Origin: CALRGE01 sp964360635
Lineage (GTDB): Bacteria; Patescibacteriota; Gracilibacteria; UBA1369; 2-02-FULL-48-14
Assembly: GCA_964360635.1 (NCBI GenBank)
Contig: CAYHXO010000002.1
Span: forward strand, 62,001 to 126,000
DNA: 64,000 bases
Reading direction: 5' to 3'
Below the pieces are notes generated by a model that was not told the origin of the DNA, made no database searches, and saw only the letters and a list, made by a program, of their open reading frames with translations. Of this stretch, positions 25,777 through 33,301 are shown piece by piece (the first letter of the stretch is position 1; each line of letters opens with the position of its first letter). A program made the translations under genes and the position numbers.

Positions 25777-27201
25777 ATGAAAAAAATAATCACGTTGGCG
25801 CTGGTATTTTTGCTCCTTATTGCTCCGATTTCGTCGGCGGATGAGGCTATACAGAGTGCAAGCGTAGAAAATCCAATTTTGCTTCAGTTAAAACAGAAAT
25901 TGGCAGAGGCGAAATATAGATATTTCAATCTAAAAAATAACGTTGAAGAGGCTCATACAAATATAGAGCAGATTGAAAAGCAAGTTGATACCCTTCAAGA
26001 AGCCATTGATAATCTTGATAAGCTAATAAATGACACAAATGCAAAAATAACTAATGTGAAATCTCAAATTGAAAGGCAAAAAATGGATATCAGGGGGCTT
26101 GAAGAAGATATGCAGATAAATAACCTGCAAATTGAAGATCAAAAAAAAATTGTCGCAGAGTTAATGACGCTTCTTTATATGAAGAGGGGTGTTTATTATG
26201 ATGACAATCAGGTAAATACAGTGAAAGTTTTAGCCAGCGAAGGAAGTATTTCCGAAACATTACAGGAAATGACTTATTTAAATTTGATAGAGGTAGAAAA
26301 TACCTCACAAATTATAAAATTAGCTTCAATGCAGAACGGATATCAAGAAAAATGGAATAAATTAAGAGAAAAAAAGTCTCAATTGGCAAAATTAGACTCA
26401 GAACTTGCAGGTGAAATTAAAAATCAGGAAGCTGTGAGACTTGGTCAAAAAAACCTGCTTGAGGAGACTCAGGGCGAAGAAGCTATTTACCAGATAATGC
26501 TTGCTTCTGCAGACGACAAGGAGATTGACCTTTTGAAGGAAATTGAAATTTACCAAAATAATGTTGATGAAATGGAGAGAAAACTTGCTGGTGAAAGACC
26601 TAACTTAAGCGAAGATGACAAAAACATAATTTCTCAAATTCAAACGGAGACGAATGAGGAATTTAAACCTGACGAAGCAGCAATTGCAGTTGATTTGGAT
26701 TGGCCTGTTACGCCTGAAAGAGGTTTGACAGCTTACTTTCACGATACAGGATATCAGTCACTTTTTGGAGTCGATCACTACGCCCTCGATATTAGAGCCA
26801 ATCATGGCTCCCCTATTTATGCACCTGCTGATGGGATTGTTTTCAGTGTCGTATTTGATAAAACTTCAACCAAATATGCCTATATAATGATTGCACACAG
26901 AAAAGGAGTGATGACTTTATATGGTCATATTTCTGAACCTAATGTTAAGGTTGGTGACTTTGTGAAACGAAGTGATGTGATTGGTTTATCAGGTGCAACT
27001 CCTCACACTATCGGAGCAGGGTTTAGAACTACCGGACCTCACCTTCACTTTGAAGTTTGGCAAGATGGCGCTCGAGTCGATCCACTCAAATATTTGCCAC
27101 TTGATCAAGCTCCAATGGATAGCCTGCCTGAACAGTATTTGAACCAGTTAAAAATAACATTGGAGGATCAGATTAAGGAAATTCAGAGGGAGTTGAATTA
27201 A
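25777..27201 (+). CDS. murein hydrolase or hydrolase activator: coiled coil plus M23 peptidase
   Basis: The 474-residue exported protein has a signal peptide (ITLALVFLLLIAPISSADEA), a long EnvC-like coiled coil at ~30-290 and a C-terminal M23 LytM domain. Zinc ligands are visible in FGVDHYALDIRANHGSPIYA (H-x-x-x-D) and GPHLHFEVW (H-x-H). The intact ligands favour an active endopeptidase over a degenerate activator. Expected role: peptidoglycan remodelling at division. Single gene with its own strong promoter; tRNA-Gln follows. Confidence 0.9.
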   Translation: MKKIITLALVFLLLIAPISSADEAIQSASVENPILLQLKQKLAEAKYRYFNLKNNVEEAHTNIEQIEKQVDTLQEAIDNLDKLINDTNAKITNVKSQIERQKMDIRGLEEDMQINNLQIEDQKKIVAELMTLLYMKRGVYYDDNQVNTVKVLASEGSISETLQEMTYLNLIEVENTSQIIKLASMQNGYQEKWNKLREKKSQLAKLDSELAGEIKNQEAVRLGQKNLLEETQGEEAIYQIMLASADDKEIDLLKEIEIYQNNVDEMERKLAGERPNLSEDDKNIISQIQTETNEEFKPDEAAIAVDLDWPVTPERGLTAYFHDTGYQSLFGVDHYALDIRANHGSPIYAPADGIVFSVVFDKTSTKYAYIMIAHRKGVMTLYGHISEPNVKVGDFVKRSDVIGLSGATPHTIGAGFRTTGPHLHFEVWQDGARVDPLKYLPLDQAPMDSLPEQYLNQLKITLEDQIKEIQRELN

Positions 27202-27209
27202 ATAGTCGA

Positions 27210-27238
27210 TTGACTTTATCTCTGATCTTCTCTAAATT
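27210..27238 (+). promoter_or_regulatory. tRNA-Gln promoter
   Basis: TTGACT (27210-27215), 17 bases, TAAATT (27233-27238), 21 bases before the tRNA. Confidence 0.7.
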
Positions 27239-27259
27239 TTTCGCGAACGTGAAACGCAT

Positions 27260-27334
27260 TGGGGCGTCGCCAAGTGGTAAGGCAGCAGGTTTTGGTCCTG
27301 CCATTCGTGGGTTCGAATCCTACCGCCCCAGCCA
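27260..27334 (+). tRNA. tRNA-Gln (TTG anticodon)
   Basis: Acceptor TGGGGCG/CGCCCCA, D-arm CGCCAAGTGGTAAGGC, anticodon stem GCAGG/CCTGC with TTG at 27292-27294, T-loop GGGTTCGAATCC, discriminator G and encoded CCA (27332-27334). The last seven bases belong to a direct repeat seen again at 32391. Confidence 0.97.
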
Positions 27335-27341
27335 AGAGTTG
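27328..27341 (+). repeat. direct repeat copy 1, overlapping the tRNA-Gln 3' end
   Basis: CCAGCCAAGAGTTG occurs here and at 32391-32404 in the same orientation. Seven bases lie in the tRNA and seven beyond it, the position typical of integration sites. No integrase lies between the copies. Confidence 0.5.
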
Positions 27342-27350
27342 CATGACAAA

Positions 27351-27496
27351 GCCTTGTGATCCGCAAGGCTAGGTTGGAGGTGCATGCGGAGATCTGGTTG
27401 GATTTACTCCTTATGGGGTCTCTGGAAATAGCTCCTATTACTAGACCCGAGAAGGTAGGGCGGAGTGGCATGGTGAGAAAATCTCACATCTAGCCT
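27351..27496 (+). ncRNA. structured RNA candidate downstream of tRNA-Gln
   Basis: The 146 bases can form many nested helices. These are GCCTTG/CAAGGC (27351-27356/27364-27369); a closing helix AGGCTAG/CTAGCCT (27366-27372/27490-27496); CATGC/GCATG (27383-27387/27468-27472); GGAG/CTCC (27388-27391/27407-27410); GGGTCT/AGACCC (27416-27421/27443-27448); and GTGAGA-AAA-TCTCAC (27473-27487). The first hairpin and the closing helix compete for the same GGC, a switch-like layout. It matches no RNA family I know. It would be co-transcribed with tRNA-Gln unless it has its own promoter. Confidence 0.45.
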
Positions 27497-27935
27497 AAAG
27501 CCTAATTAAGTCTTCCTTTAAGATTTTTGAACTCAGATATAATGGATGACTTGGCTCACCAATTTTCGTCTTTTTTAAGCAAAATGGCTTAATTCCATTT
27601 TTTGCAAATAGCTCTAACATCTTCTTTGATCGCCCCATGTATGAGCCATGATTTCCCCACGCGCAAACCGTCAAATCAGCCTCAGAAATTGCCTTTAAAA
27701 GCTCAATATCAGTTTCTTCACCTATCGGATCATTTGCTCTCTTAATCTCTTTTGGATCTGTAGATCGTAGCGCAAATAAATTTGCTATCAATATGCCACC
27801 ATAACCCCATGATCTGGCATATTTCATACATTTTATGACTGTTCTATCATTTGTATTTTCATCATTTGGATGGCGTGATAGTGGAAGTGCGTGAGTCGTG
27901 ATTTTTAAAAATGGATTCCAAGTCCATCTTTTTGC
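27495..27935 (-). pseudogene. 5'-truncated DUF1643-family gene
   Basis: From the ATG at 27827 the frame encodes 110 residues matching the DUF1643 core (YARSWGYGGILIANLFALRS, DPIGEETD, AWGNHG, PSHPLYL). Family-like sequence continues in frame upstream of that ATG (HPNDENTNDRTVIKC) until a stop at 27936-27938, with no start codon. The gene has therefore lost its N-terminus at a junction that falls 10 bases from the pyrD stop. DUF1643 has no established function. Translation from the internal ATG is possible, but the product would be incomplete. Confidence 0.65.
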
Positions 27936-27944
27936 TTAACACGT

Positions 27945-28997
27945 TTAATATCGTTTCATCCTTTCCACCAACCCTTGGTTTATCTCACTGATGACTTGTG
28001 GCCCTTCGTAGATCATTCCAGTAATGAGCTGTAGAAGAGAGGCACCCGCTTGTAGCCGTTCCCATGCGTCATCTGCAGAAAAAATACCCCCACTGGCGAT
28101 GATGACCTTTTGCCCCTTGGTTTTTTTGTGAATATGCTTTATTTGAGCAACGGATAAGTCTGAGACCGCTTTACCGGAAAGGCCCCCGTTTCCAAAGCTA
28201 TGGTTTTTAGTCAGATTTGTACAAATAAAACCATGGATCCTGTGTGCATCTGCCACGGCGATGATACTGTCCAACTCGGCTGTACTAAGGTCGGGAGACA
28301 ATTTTAGAAAGATAGGTTTTTTGCAAGGAATTCGATCCAATTTTTGAAGCAATTTTTTGAGTTTAAGTGGGTCTGTGAAAGGTTGACCGCCAAAGGTATT
28401 GGGGCAGCTGAGGTTGACGGTGACGTAAGCCCCGCAATCCTTCATTACTTTGAAAGCCTTCGCGTAATCCAATATGCCCGCCTCCAACTCACAAGTGGCT
28501 AGATTATTGCTTTTAGCGACGCTAATACCTATGGGAATTGAGAACTGTTTGCCGGTCAGACGTTTTGCTATGGCTTTGCAGCCATCGTTGAGCAGTCCAT
28601 AGGAGACGCGTATGGACTTAAGCTCCGGATGGCGCCACAAACGTGGTTTTGGATTTCCCTCACAGGGTTCACCAGTAATGGACCCCACCTCCATAAAACC
28701 AAAGCCCACGCAGGGCATTATTTTAGTGAGTCTAGCGTTTTTATCAAAACCGGCGGAAAGGCCAATCGGGTTTTTGAAGTGAATTCCAAGGATCTTAGAC
28801 TCTAAGAGGGGATGAGAATAATCGAAGAGTAGCCTTGTCAGTGCCCGTGTAAAAGGGTTCGACCCCATCAAAATTCCAAAAAAACTAAAAGTATTATGGA
28901 CCCTTTCTGGATCCATTTTAAATAAAATCGGTTTAAGAATCTGCCGGTAGGAAACACGCAGTATTGTATTTCTAAATTTAATGAGGGGCTCTTTCAT
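27945..28997 (-). CDS. pyrD: dihydroorotate dehydrogenase, class-2-like
   Basis: Fourth step of pyrimidine synthesis, FMN-dependent. The 350-residue protein has the N-terminal helical extension of quinone-linked class 2 enzymes (KPILFKMDPERVHNTFS), the FMN-site GLSAGFDKNARL, and C-terminal ASGGIFSADDAWERLQAGAS. The catalytic base position reads NLSCPN with Cys198; class 2 enzymes normally have Ser there (NxSSPN) and class 1 have Cys. GC is higher than the backbone by eye. No other pyr gene is nearby. Confidence 0.9.
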   Translation of the reverse strand: MKEPLIKFRNTILRVSYRQILKPILFKMDPERVHNTFSFFGILMGSNPFTRALTRLLFDYSHPLLESKILGIHFKNPIGLSAGFDKNARLTKIMPCVGFGFMEVGSITGEPCEGNPKPRLWRHPELKSIRVSYGLLNDGCKAIAKRLTGKQFSIPIGISVAKSNNLATCELEAGILDYAKAFKVMKDCGAYVTVNLSCPNTFGGQPFTDPLKLKKLLQKLDRIPCKKPIFLKLSPDLSTAELDSIIAVADAHRIHGFICTNLTKNHSFGNGGLSGKAVSDLSVAQIKHIHKKTKGQKVIIASGGIFSADDAWERLQAGASLLQLITGMIYEGPQVISEINQGLVERMKRY

Positions 28998-29010
28998 TTT
29001 TTTATACTGC

Positions 29011-29331
29011 TTAAAATGAAAGGACTTTGTCGCTTTCTTTTACAAGTTCATACAAATCTTTCATCGTTGATACCGGGCACAGTTCAGAACCTTCCGAGTC
29101 GCGGCTCTTTAGACAGGTGCCGCAAGCAAAGATCTGACCCTTGTGATCCAAAAAAGATTTTGCCAATTCTTTGATGTTAAACTTTTCGCTATCAAGCGAT
29201 TCATACTCAACTCCTTTTGCCAGTAGGAAAACTTTAACGGTGTCGCCTTCTTTGAGTGAGAAATTTGCGAAACGAAGGGCATTCCAGATGGTTTCGTCGT
29301 CACTTGAATAAATTACGAGTCCTAGTTTCAT
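29011..29331 (-). CDS. DsrE/DsrF-like sulfur-relay family protein
   Basis: 106 residues with a DsrE-like fold pattern: LGLVIYSSDDETIWNALRFA, then GDTVKVFLLAKGVE, then a cysteine segment FACGTCLKSR and ELCPVS. The central Cys pair suggests persulfide or redox chemistry. It precedes pyrD by 13 bases, so they are probably co-transcribed. A link between the two is not obvious. Small monomeric homologues are poorly characterised. Confidence 0.75.
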   Translation of the reverse strand: MKLGLVIYSSDDETIWNALRFANFSLKEGDTVKVFLLAKGVEYESLDSEKFNIKELAKSFLDHKGQIFACGTCLKSRDSEGSELCPVSTMKDLYELVKESDKVLSF

Positions 29332-29417
29332 ATTTTGAGGTTAATGTCGTAGCAAACTTGCGTTATTTCTTTCACCTGCTCATTTTAACTTTTTCTGGGT
29401 GCAAAGCAACGTCAACC

Positions 29418-29426
29418 TGTTATACT
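29418..29426 (+). promoter_or_regulatory. extended -10 element of the CDF transporter
   Basis: TGT-TATACT, 23 bases before the ATG at 29450. The -35 region is weak, as often with extended -10 promoters. Confidence 0.45.
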
Positions 29427-29449
29427 TTGATCCAGATTTTTAAAACACC

Positions 29450-30418
29450 ATGAACGAGCATCATTCACACGAACATGAGGAAGGACATAAACACACTCAC
29501 GGGGCCGTAGATCCTGTTTTAGCTACTACTAAACGTGGTATTTGGGCGATCAAATGGTCTTTTGTAGGGCTATTTTTGACCGCGATTTTTCAACTCTATA
29601 TCGTTTTTTTGTCCGGGAGCGTTGCGCTTCTTGCGGATACCATCCATAACTTTGGCGATGCGGCTACGGCTATCCCTCTCTGGGTGGCCTTTCTCTTCGC
29701 CCGATTAAAACCTACTAAACGCTTTTCTTACGGATATGGGAAGCTGGAAGACGTAGCTGGCGTAATGATTGTTTTTATTATTCTAATCAGTGCCATTGTA
29801 GCGGGCTATTCAGCCGTGCTGAGGTTGCTACATCCTCAAGAAATCAGCCATTTAGGAGCCGTTATTATGGCATCTATTATTGGTTTTCTTGGGAATGAGG
29901 CTGTGGCCATGTTTCGCATTAAAGTGGGTAAGGAAATAAACAGTGCTGCGCTTATCGCTGATGGCTATCATGCCAGAACCGATGGGTATACAAGTCTTGC
30001 AGTCTTACTAGGAGCGATTGGAGTTTGGCTTGGATTCCCTTTAGCCGATCCACTCGTTGGCTTGCTCATTAGCGTTACTATTTTGAAAATTGTTTGGGAA
30101 TCAGGAAAAGAGGTTTTCACAAGACTACTGGATGGAGCCGACCCAAAGCTCACTGAGGAAATTCTTCATGAAATTCATCATGTAAAAGGAGTGACTGGAG
30201 TCCATGAAACCCGAGTGCGATGGCTGGGACACCGAATTCACCTGGAGACCAATATTTCAGTGGATCCTAAAATGACCGTAGAAGAAGGTCATCATATTGC
30301 TGTTCTTGTGCAAGAAGAACTTAAAGAACATTTTCCCTATCTCTCTAATGCCGTTGTGCATGTTGACCCTTCTCATTCAGAGGGAGAAGGGTACCATCTC
30401 TCAAAATGTGGAGGATAG
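29450..30418 (+). CDS. CDF-family divalent metal exporter (CzcD-like)
   Basis: Exports Zn2+ or related ions in exchange for protons. The 322-residue protein has a His-rich N-terminus (HHSHEHEEGHKHTHG), six membrane segments, and the two metal motifs HNFGD (66-70, TM2) and HARTD (TM5). The H-D/H-D pattern is that of Zn transporters. A cytoplasmic C-terminal domain (HVKGVTGVHETRVRWLGHR) follows. It ends at a bidirectional terminator. GC is higher than in flanking backbone genes, consistent with acquisition. Confidence 0.93.
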   Translation: MNEHHSHEHEEGHKHTHGAVDPVLATTKRGIWAIKWSFVGLFLTAIFQLYIVFLSGSVALLADTIHNFGDAATAIPLWVAFLFARLKPTKRFSYGYGKLEDVAGVMIVFIILISAIVAGYSAVLRLLHPQEISHLGAVIMASIIGFLGNEAVAMFRIKVGKEINSAALIADGYHARTDGYTSLAVLLGAIGVWLGFPLADPLVGLLISVTILKIVWESGKEVFTRLLDGADPKLTEEILHEIHHVKGVTGVHETRVRWLGHRIHLETNISVDPKMTVEEGHHIAVLVQEELKEHFPYLSNAVVHVDPSHSEGEGYHLSKCGG

Positions 30419-30441
30419 GATTGCTCTATTTGTTCATAAAC

Positions 30442-30470
30442 AAAAAGCATGACACTTCGTCATGCTTTTT
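30442..30470. terminator. bidirectional intrinsic terminator
   Basis: GCATGAC (30447-30453), loop ACTTC, GTCATGC (30459-30465), with A5 before and T5 after. It serves the CDF gene on plus and the SLH gene on minus. Confidence 0.9.
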
Positions 30471-30485
30471 GAGCTTATAGATTAC

Positions 30486-31940
30486 TTAGAACAGTTGTTT
30501 AGCCAGGATAATGATCTTTGCAACTTCAGCACGGTTAGGGACTTCATCAGGACGGAAAGTACCTGTTGCTTCGTCACCTGATATAACCCCCATGCTTAGT
30601 GCATAATTGATTGCATTTACATTTGCATGATCTAGATCAACATCACTGAAAGGAGCTTCGCTTGCTTCTGAAACATCCAAATCAAGTGCATCAACGATCA
30701 ATTGAATGAGTTCACCTCGCGTAACTTCTGACGTGTATTCAGCGTCGTCTACAAGAGCGTTCTCGACTCGACTTAGAAGGTCTGCGCTCAGTAGATCAGA
30801 GAAATCATTTTGGAGCGTGAGTGCGTAGCCACGAGCCCAGAAATCACCCTCTGCAATTTCTTCGGGGTCTTTATCTAAGACACACTGCAATACAAACTTC
30901 ATGCTTTCTCCAAACAGCACTTCATTTGAAGGGCGGAATTCGCCTAATTCATTTCCTGCTTCGTCCTTGAATCCTGAGATACAAGCCTCTGAATCCATTT
31001 GATCAACAAAGTTGAAGAACCATTCTTCATCATCTGTATCTCTAAACGGAATCACATCATCTTCGAATTTATTTTTAGTAGATTCATTTTTAATTTCTTC
31101 AATCTTGTCTTCCAAGTCTGAAACCTTCTCTTCAGAATCATCATCTGATTCAATAATTCCTTCGATGTCTGATATGACTTCATCCTCATCTACTCCACTT
31201 ACATTAAAGTTTGCCAGAGCAATGAGAAGATTACTCAATTCTGATTCAACCGTGGAAGAAAGAGCAGCAAGTGCCTCGTCAATCCTTGTATTTGCAGCTT
31301 GGTCTTCTTCGGACAATAAGCTTTCAACAAAATCTGCTACTTCTTCTTGAAAGTCTTCAAAACACTCATCAAACTCTTCGGCATCATCTTCACCTGAGAG
31401 TACCGCTTCAGCAATACACTCTCCAAAATCTTCGCCAAGTTCAGACTCCTCACTGGCTGAGTGTATGTCTTTTCCCTTGGCGTACATCGCTTCATGTTTA
31501 GCTTCCTTGGCAAGCTCTTCTGCTTCTTCATAATTTCCCGCATCAAATTCAGTTTGTGCATCAGCTAGAAGTTCGCGTGCACCTTCAAGTCTAAGAAGTG
31601 CATCTGAGACATCCTTACCTTCAGCTTCTTTCTCAACAATGGTTTCTTCTGCATCGGCAATTTCTTCTTCGGCTTGTTCAATCTTATCAGCTGCATTTTC
31701 CATATCAGAATCCTCCTCTTCATCTTCATCGGAATCGTCGCCATCTTCGCTGTCTGAGTCAGTATCTTCATCCTCATCCTCACCTTCATCGTTACCTGAA
31801 TTATCAGAGTCTTCTCCTTCATCCGATGATTCAACAGCGTCTGCATCAAGCACGGATACTTCGATATCAGCGATGGACGCTAAGGCTATTGATGCAGGTA
31901 CAAGAAGTACCAGCAGAGCTACAAATAGGTTTTTATACAT
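30486..31940 (-). CDS. acidic SLH-domain surface protein
   Basis: 484 residues with signal peptide (YKNLFVALLVLLVPASIALA). A very acidic Asp/Glu/Ser region (~35-80) follows, then an Ala/Glu-rich coiled coil (~85-165). The C-terminus has SLH-type repeats: GEFRPSNEVLFGESMKFVLQ, and FSDVDLDHANVNAINYALSM with GTFRPDEVPNRAEVAKIIIL. SLH domains bind pyruvylated cell-wall polymers, which the CsaB-like enzyme at 6.9 kb could make. Structural or adhesive role inferred. Confidence 0.88.
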   Translation of the reverse strand: MYKNLFVALLVLLVPASIALASIADIEVSVLDADAVESSDEGEDSDNSGNDEGEDEDEDTDSDSEDGDDSDEDEEEDSDMENAADKIEQAEEEIADAEETIVEKEAEGKDVSDALLRLEGARELLADAQTEFDAGNYEEAEELAKEAKHEAMYAKGKDIHSASEESELGEDFGECIAEAVLSGEDDAEEFDECFEDFQEEVADFVESLLSEEDQAANTRIDEALAALSSTVESELSNLLIALANFNVSGVDEDEVISDIEGIIESDDDSEEKVSDLEDKIEEIKNESTKNKFEDDVIPFRDTDDEEWFFNFVDQMDSEACISGFKDEAGNELGEFRPSNEVLFGESMKFVLQCVLDKDPEEIAEGDFWARGYALTLQNDFSDLLSADLLSRVENALVDDAEYTSEVTRGELIQLIVDALDLDVSEASEAPFSDVDLDHANVNAINYALSMGVISGDEATGTFRPDEVPNRAEVAKIIILAKQLF

Positions 31941-31962
31941 GATTTTATGGTTAAATCATATT

Positions 31963-31991
31963 ATTCTACCCTACTTTATAGGTATAGTCAA
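31963..31991 (-). promoter_or_regulatory. promoter of the SLH protein gene
   Basis: Minus strand TTGACT (31986-31991), 17 bases, TAGAAT (31963-31968); start near 31956, 16 bases before the ATG. Confidence 0.75.
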
Positions 31992-32056
31992 ACTGCAGTG
32001 TTCGCAAGGGTTACTTATAAATAGCCAAATTTGATCCCTTTTTATACTGTCTCAAA

Positions 32057-32118
32057 TGTCTCATTTAGCCTGAAACGCCATAGTTGTGTCTCACGGCAAG
32101 AGACACTACAATGAGACA
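32057..32118. repeat. two nested inverted repeats
   Basis: Outer arms TGTCTCATT (32057-32065) and AATGAGACA (32110-32118); inner arms GTGTCTC (32086-32092) and GAGACAC (32100-32106). TGTCTCA also occurs directly at 32048-32054. It lies exactly at the 5' edge of a broken oxidoreductase gene, so it may be a recombination or mobile-element footprint. Confidence 0.6.
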
Positions 32119-32338
32119 GCCCAAGTGGGTCATGAGTAATCATACTCAGCCCTATCTGCCAAACCAAAAAACACCAGTTCCAAATTTACTTCTTGCAGGT
32201 GCACACACGAAAACAGATGCAGATATTTGGAGCATCGAGGCTGCGGTTGAGAGTGGTCGACGTGCTGCAAAAGTCATCGATATCTTCCTATGCCTTGTTC
32301 CTGTCATCATAATTCTTTTCCTAGTGAGACTTGCATAG
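32111..32338 (+). pseudogene. 3' fragment of a flavin amine oxidase/phytoene desaturase-like gene
   Basis: The 75-codon frame holds NLLLAGAHTKTDADIWSIEA and AVESGRRAA, the C-terminal FAD-binding signature of FAD-dependent amine oxidases and carotenoid desaturases, then a hydrophobic tail. The ~400 upstream residues, including the N-terminal GxGxxG, are absent. The start is replaced by the inverted-repeat structure at 32057-32118. A TTG at 32084 would extend it without adding homology. A remnant, not a working enzyme. Confidence 0.7.
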
Positions 32339-32361
32339 GATGCAGAGCTGATGTCAGAATA

Positions 32362-32396
32362 GGACTGCCAAGGGTACTAGACCCGAGTGGCCAGCC
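32362..32396 (+). repeat. hairpin element A with the TACTAGACCCGAG motif
   Basis: GG-CTG-CCA pairs with TGG-CAG-CC (two single-base bulges) around an inner GGGT/ACCC hairpin. The inner sequence GGGTACTAGACCCG recurs as GGGTACTAAACTCG in element B (33203-33216), and TACTAGACCCGAG occurs in the RNA candidate at 27439-27451. Element A lies upstream of the ExoX-like gene and B downstream. Confidence 0.5.
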
Positions 32397-32404
32397 AAGA
32401 GTTG
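32391..32404 (+). repeat. direct repeat copy 2
   Basis: CCAGCCAAGAGTTG, identical to 27328-27341 at the tRNA-Gln 3' end, same orientation, 5.06 kb away. Confidence 0.5.
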
Positions 32405-32457
32405 AGTATAAATCTACTTTATGTGCCAATCGATGGTTAATGTGATATATCTTTGTC

Positions 32458-33168
32458 ATGCAAGTTATATATTTTGATACGGAAACTACCGGATTGGATA
32501 AAAATGCTCGAATAGTGCAGTTAGCGTATAAGTCCTCAAAAACCGGTGCATCAGTTAGTCAATATTTTAAGCCTCCTGTCCCAATTTCTTTTGGTGCAAT
32601 GGCCGTTCATCATATAACCGAAAAAATGGTTGAGGATAAGCCGGTTTTTCAAGGTGGCGTATTCCACGCGGAATTAATTACATTACTCGCAGACCACATC
32701 CCTGTTGCTCATAATGCATCTTTTGACATTCAAATCCTAAAAAATGAAGATGTAATAATCAATCAACATATTGATACATTGCGACTGGCTAGGCATCTTG
32801 TAGAAAGTGAGCAGTATAATCTTCAATATCTGAGATATTCTTTAAATTTGGATGCTGAGGGATTGCCACATGATGCTCATGGAGATGTTATGGTTTTGGA
32901 ATCATTGTTTAAGTATTTACAGTCATTGACTCAAGAGAAATTTGGACTAACTAATGATGATGAAGTTTTAGGAAAAATGTTAGAACTTACGCAAACACCG
33001 GTTTTACTTAAAACCTTTAGTTTTGGCAAACATATTAATAAAACATTTGAAGAAGTGAGTCGCATTGATCGTAGTTACTTGGAATGGCTACATGGTAGTG
33101 AATCCAAGAAAGATCAAGCTGATCAAAATGAAGATATGATTTATACTTTGAAGTACTACTTAAAATAG
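32458..33168 (+). CDS. ExoX-like DEDDh 3'-5' exonuclease
   Basis: 236 residues. The DnaQ-type nuclease domain shows FDTETTGL (metal ligands D7, E9), VAHNASFDI and the HDAHGD motif that supplies the last His and Asp. The C-terminal ~60 residues (FGKHINKTFEEVSRIDRSYL, EWLHG) form the DUF3820-type module often joined to ExoX-like proteins. Likely roles are DNA repair or end trimming. It is a lone gene between hairpin elements A and B. A TATATC six bases before the ATG suggests a leaderless or very short leader. Confidence 0.88.
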   Translation: MQVIYFDTETTGLDKNARIVQLAYKSSKTGASVSQYFKPPVPISFGAMAVHHITEKMVEDKPVFQGGVFHAELITLLADHIPVAHNASFDIQILKNEDVIINQHIDTLRLARHLVESEQYNLQYLRYSLNLDAEGLPHDAHGDVMVLESLFKYLQSLTQEKFGLTNDDEVLGKMLELTQTPVLLKTFSFGKHINKTFEEVSRIDRSYLEWLHGSESKKDQADQNEDMIYTLKYYLK

Positions 33169-33174
33169 CGGATC

Positions 33175-33240
33175 AAAGGGAAGGTAGGATAAGATGGTCA
33201 AAGGGTACTAAACTCGCCTGCCCAGCCATTCTTTCCCTTT
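33175..33240 (+). repeat. hairpin element B, related to element A
   Basis: Outer stem AAAGGGAA/TTCCCTTT (33175-33182/33233-33240), middle stem ATGG/CCAT, inner motif GGGTACTAAACTCG, and GCCCAGCCA as in element A. It lies 7 bases after the ExoX-like stop, so it may also end that transcript. Confidence 0.5.
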
Positions 33241-33301
33241 AATCGACATTAGGACAATGCCCTTTTTAGGTGTAGACTCTACCCTTTTAACAAGTTCAAG
33301 A

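Noticed and set aside
31639..32034. Plus-strand Ser-rich frame opposite the SLH gene
   Set aside because: Antisense shadow of the Asp/Glu-rich region of a well supported protein.
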